This document shows positions 14,906 through 15,688 of a stretch of DNA of 15,688 nucleotides, in pieces (the first letter of the stretch is position 1; each line of letters starts with the position of its first letter). The notes beneath the pieces are model-generated. The model was given only the letters and a program-made list of their open reading frames with translations. It had not been told where the DNA came from and made no database searches. The stretch lies in assembly GCA_013214715.1 (NCBI GenBank), contig JABSSB010000145.1:1-15688 (forward strand). Reading direction: 5' to 3'. This stretch comes from Paracoccaceae bacterium. Its GTDB lineage: Bacteria; Pseudomonadota; Alphaproteobacteria; Rhodobacterales; Rhodobacteraceae. A program made the position numbers and the translations under genes.

Positions 14906-15688
14906 CTTACGAGGGCTCGCCTTATCGCCGAAGAGCTTGAGGCGAGGCTGGCTTGGCCCTTCATCCCGGAACAGGTGACCGGCAAGGGTGGTCTGAGCCT
15001 GGCGCCGCGTTCGAGGAAGCCCCTAGTGGTGACACAGTGATCGGCATGGCCGTGACCGAAACGCAGGGCTACAACATGGCTGTCGCCAATGCTGGAATGA
15101 GCCCGGCAGATTTCACCGGCCTGACCACCACCGCCGGGTTTCAGATGGGCGCTGTCGCGCCAGCCTCGAAAGGCCTGGCCACATTTGACGACATGATTGC
15201 GGCGGCCAAGGCAGGCGAACCGATCCGCTTTGGCGCAATGTCGCCCTGTCTGGCTGATCTGGCCGATCGGCTAGGCAAGGCGAAGGGGGTGGAATTCAAC
15301 TCTAACGCTGTGCGCGGTGGCAAGGCGGTCATGGATGGCGTGAATGCCGGTGACATGGATGTGAGCTTCATGGCGGGCCTTCCGGCCAAAGGCGTGGCGG
15401 CTGGTGATTTGGTGAACCTGTCGGCTCCGCTGGCGAAAACGCCTGACACGCCAACCTTTGCCGATTCGGGCTTGGGCTACAATTCCGACAGGTAGTTCGT
15501 CTTCATCGGCCCCGCCGGGATGCCACAATAGGTGCGCAGCGCAATGGTCGACGCGATTGCCCAGACTGTCTCGCACCCCGCGACCAAAGTGGGTGGTTTG
15601 ATCCAGAAAGCCTTTGGCGGACCATCCGAAATCAAGGGTGATGACCTCACATCTGATGCAAAGCGATTGCGACGCGAAGGGCGGCCTT
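14896..15688 (+). pseudogene. Tripartite tricarboxylate transporter substrate-binding protein (TctC family), decayed and truncated
   Basis: The translated remains read as a TctC-type periplasmic receptor without its signal peptide or first strand. A first frame gives A-R-L-I-A-E-E-L-E-A-R-L followed by V-T-G-K-G-G-L, the start of the mature domain. A frameshift at about 15000-15010 moves homology to a second frame from A-F-E-E-A-P-S-G-D-T-V onward. That frame carries M-D-G-V-N-A-G-D-M-D-V-S-F-M and ends at TAG 15493-15495. Homology then continues in the same frame (F-V-F-I-G-P-A-G-M-P) across a second TAG at 15529-15531 and on as G-G-L-I-Q-K-A-F-G-G-P-S-E-I-K-G-D to near the window edge. At least three independent lesions plus a missing 5' end make it non-functional. 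No TctA/TctB membrane genes are visible in the window. Confidence 0.8.

Noticed and set aside
1..15688. CRISPR arrays, tRNA or rRNA genes, insertion sequences and attachment sites
   Set aside because: No regularly spaced repeats, cloverleaf-like or rRNA-like sequence, transposase or integrase frames, or terminal inverted repeats were seen.

Overview
The window looks like a chromosomal or megaplasmid segment from an alphaproteobacterium, most likely Rhodobacterales (the Roseobacter/Rhodobacter group). This rests on the roughly 60% GC codon usage, the density of periplasmic-binding-protein transporters (TRAP and tripartite tricarboxylate type), the style of the enzymes, and a perfect Fnr-type box. 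No 16S or other phylogenetic marker is present, so the assignment is inference.

Layout. (1) 1-5490, all on the minus strand, reads from right to left as: a flavin-dependent luciferase-like monooxygenase broken by one frameshift, an aldo-keto reductase overlapping it by one base, a 153 bp gap, a complete TRAP transporter (small permease, large permease, binding protein), an intrinsic terminator, and the first 31 codons of a probable phytanoyl-CoA-dioxygenase-like protein. (2) 5491-5613 is a compact divergent control region with a perfect TTGAT-N4-ATCAA box and a separate long inverted repeat next to the regulator. (3) 5614-7423, plus strand, holds a GntR/UTRA regulator and a Gfo/Idh/MocA oxidoreductase. 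A convergent VOC-family (glyoxalase/dioxygenase fold) gene lies at 7440-8039. (4) 8303-12599, plus strand, encodes a two-gene RND efflux pump (adaptor plus HAE-1 transporter) with no outer-membrane channel gene beside it. (5) 12647-14617, minus strand, encodes a fusion of an N-terminal Rieske [2Fe-2S] domain to a complete pyruvate-oxidase-like thiamine diphosphate enzyme. (6) From 14617 to the right edge the DNA is decaying: the 3' end of a sulfatase gene on the minus strand abuts a tripartite tricarboxylate transporter binding-protein pseudogene on the plus strand, which carries a frameshift and two in-frame stops.

How the parts fit (inference). Regions 1-3 resemble a substrate-inducible uptake and catabolism locus: the TRAP system imports a small organic acid, and the dehydrogenase, reductase, VOC protein and monooxygenase process it under the GntR regulator and possibly an oxygen- or NO-responsive Fnr-type protein. 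The monooxygenase frameshift suggests the locus is being lost or that the base calling is wrong. The RND pump is an ordinary envelope module. The Rieske-ThDP fusion is the most unusual gene. Its start overlaps the stop of the dead sulfatase, so it appears to be the surviving downstream member of an operon whose upstream end was deleted.
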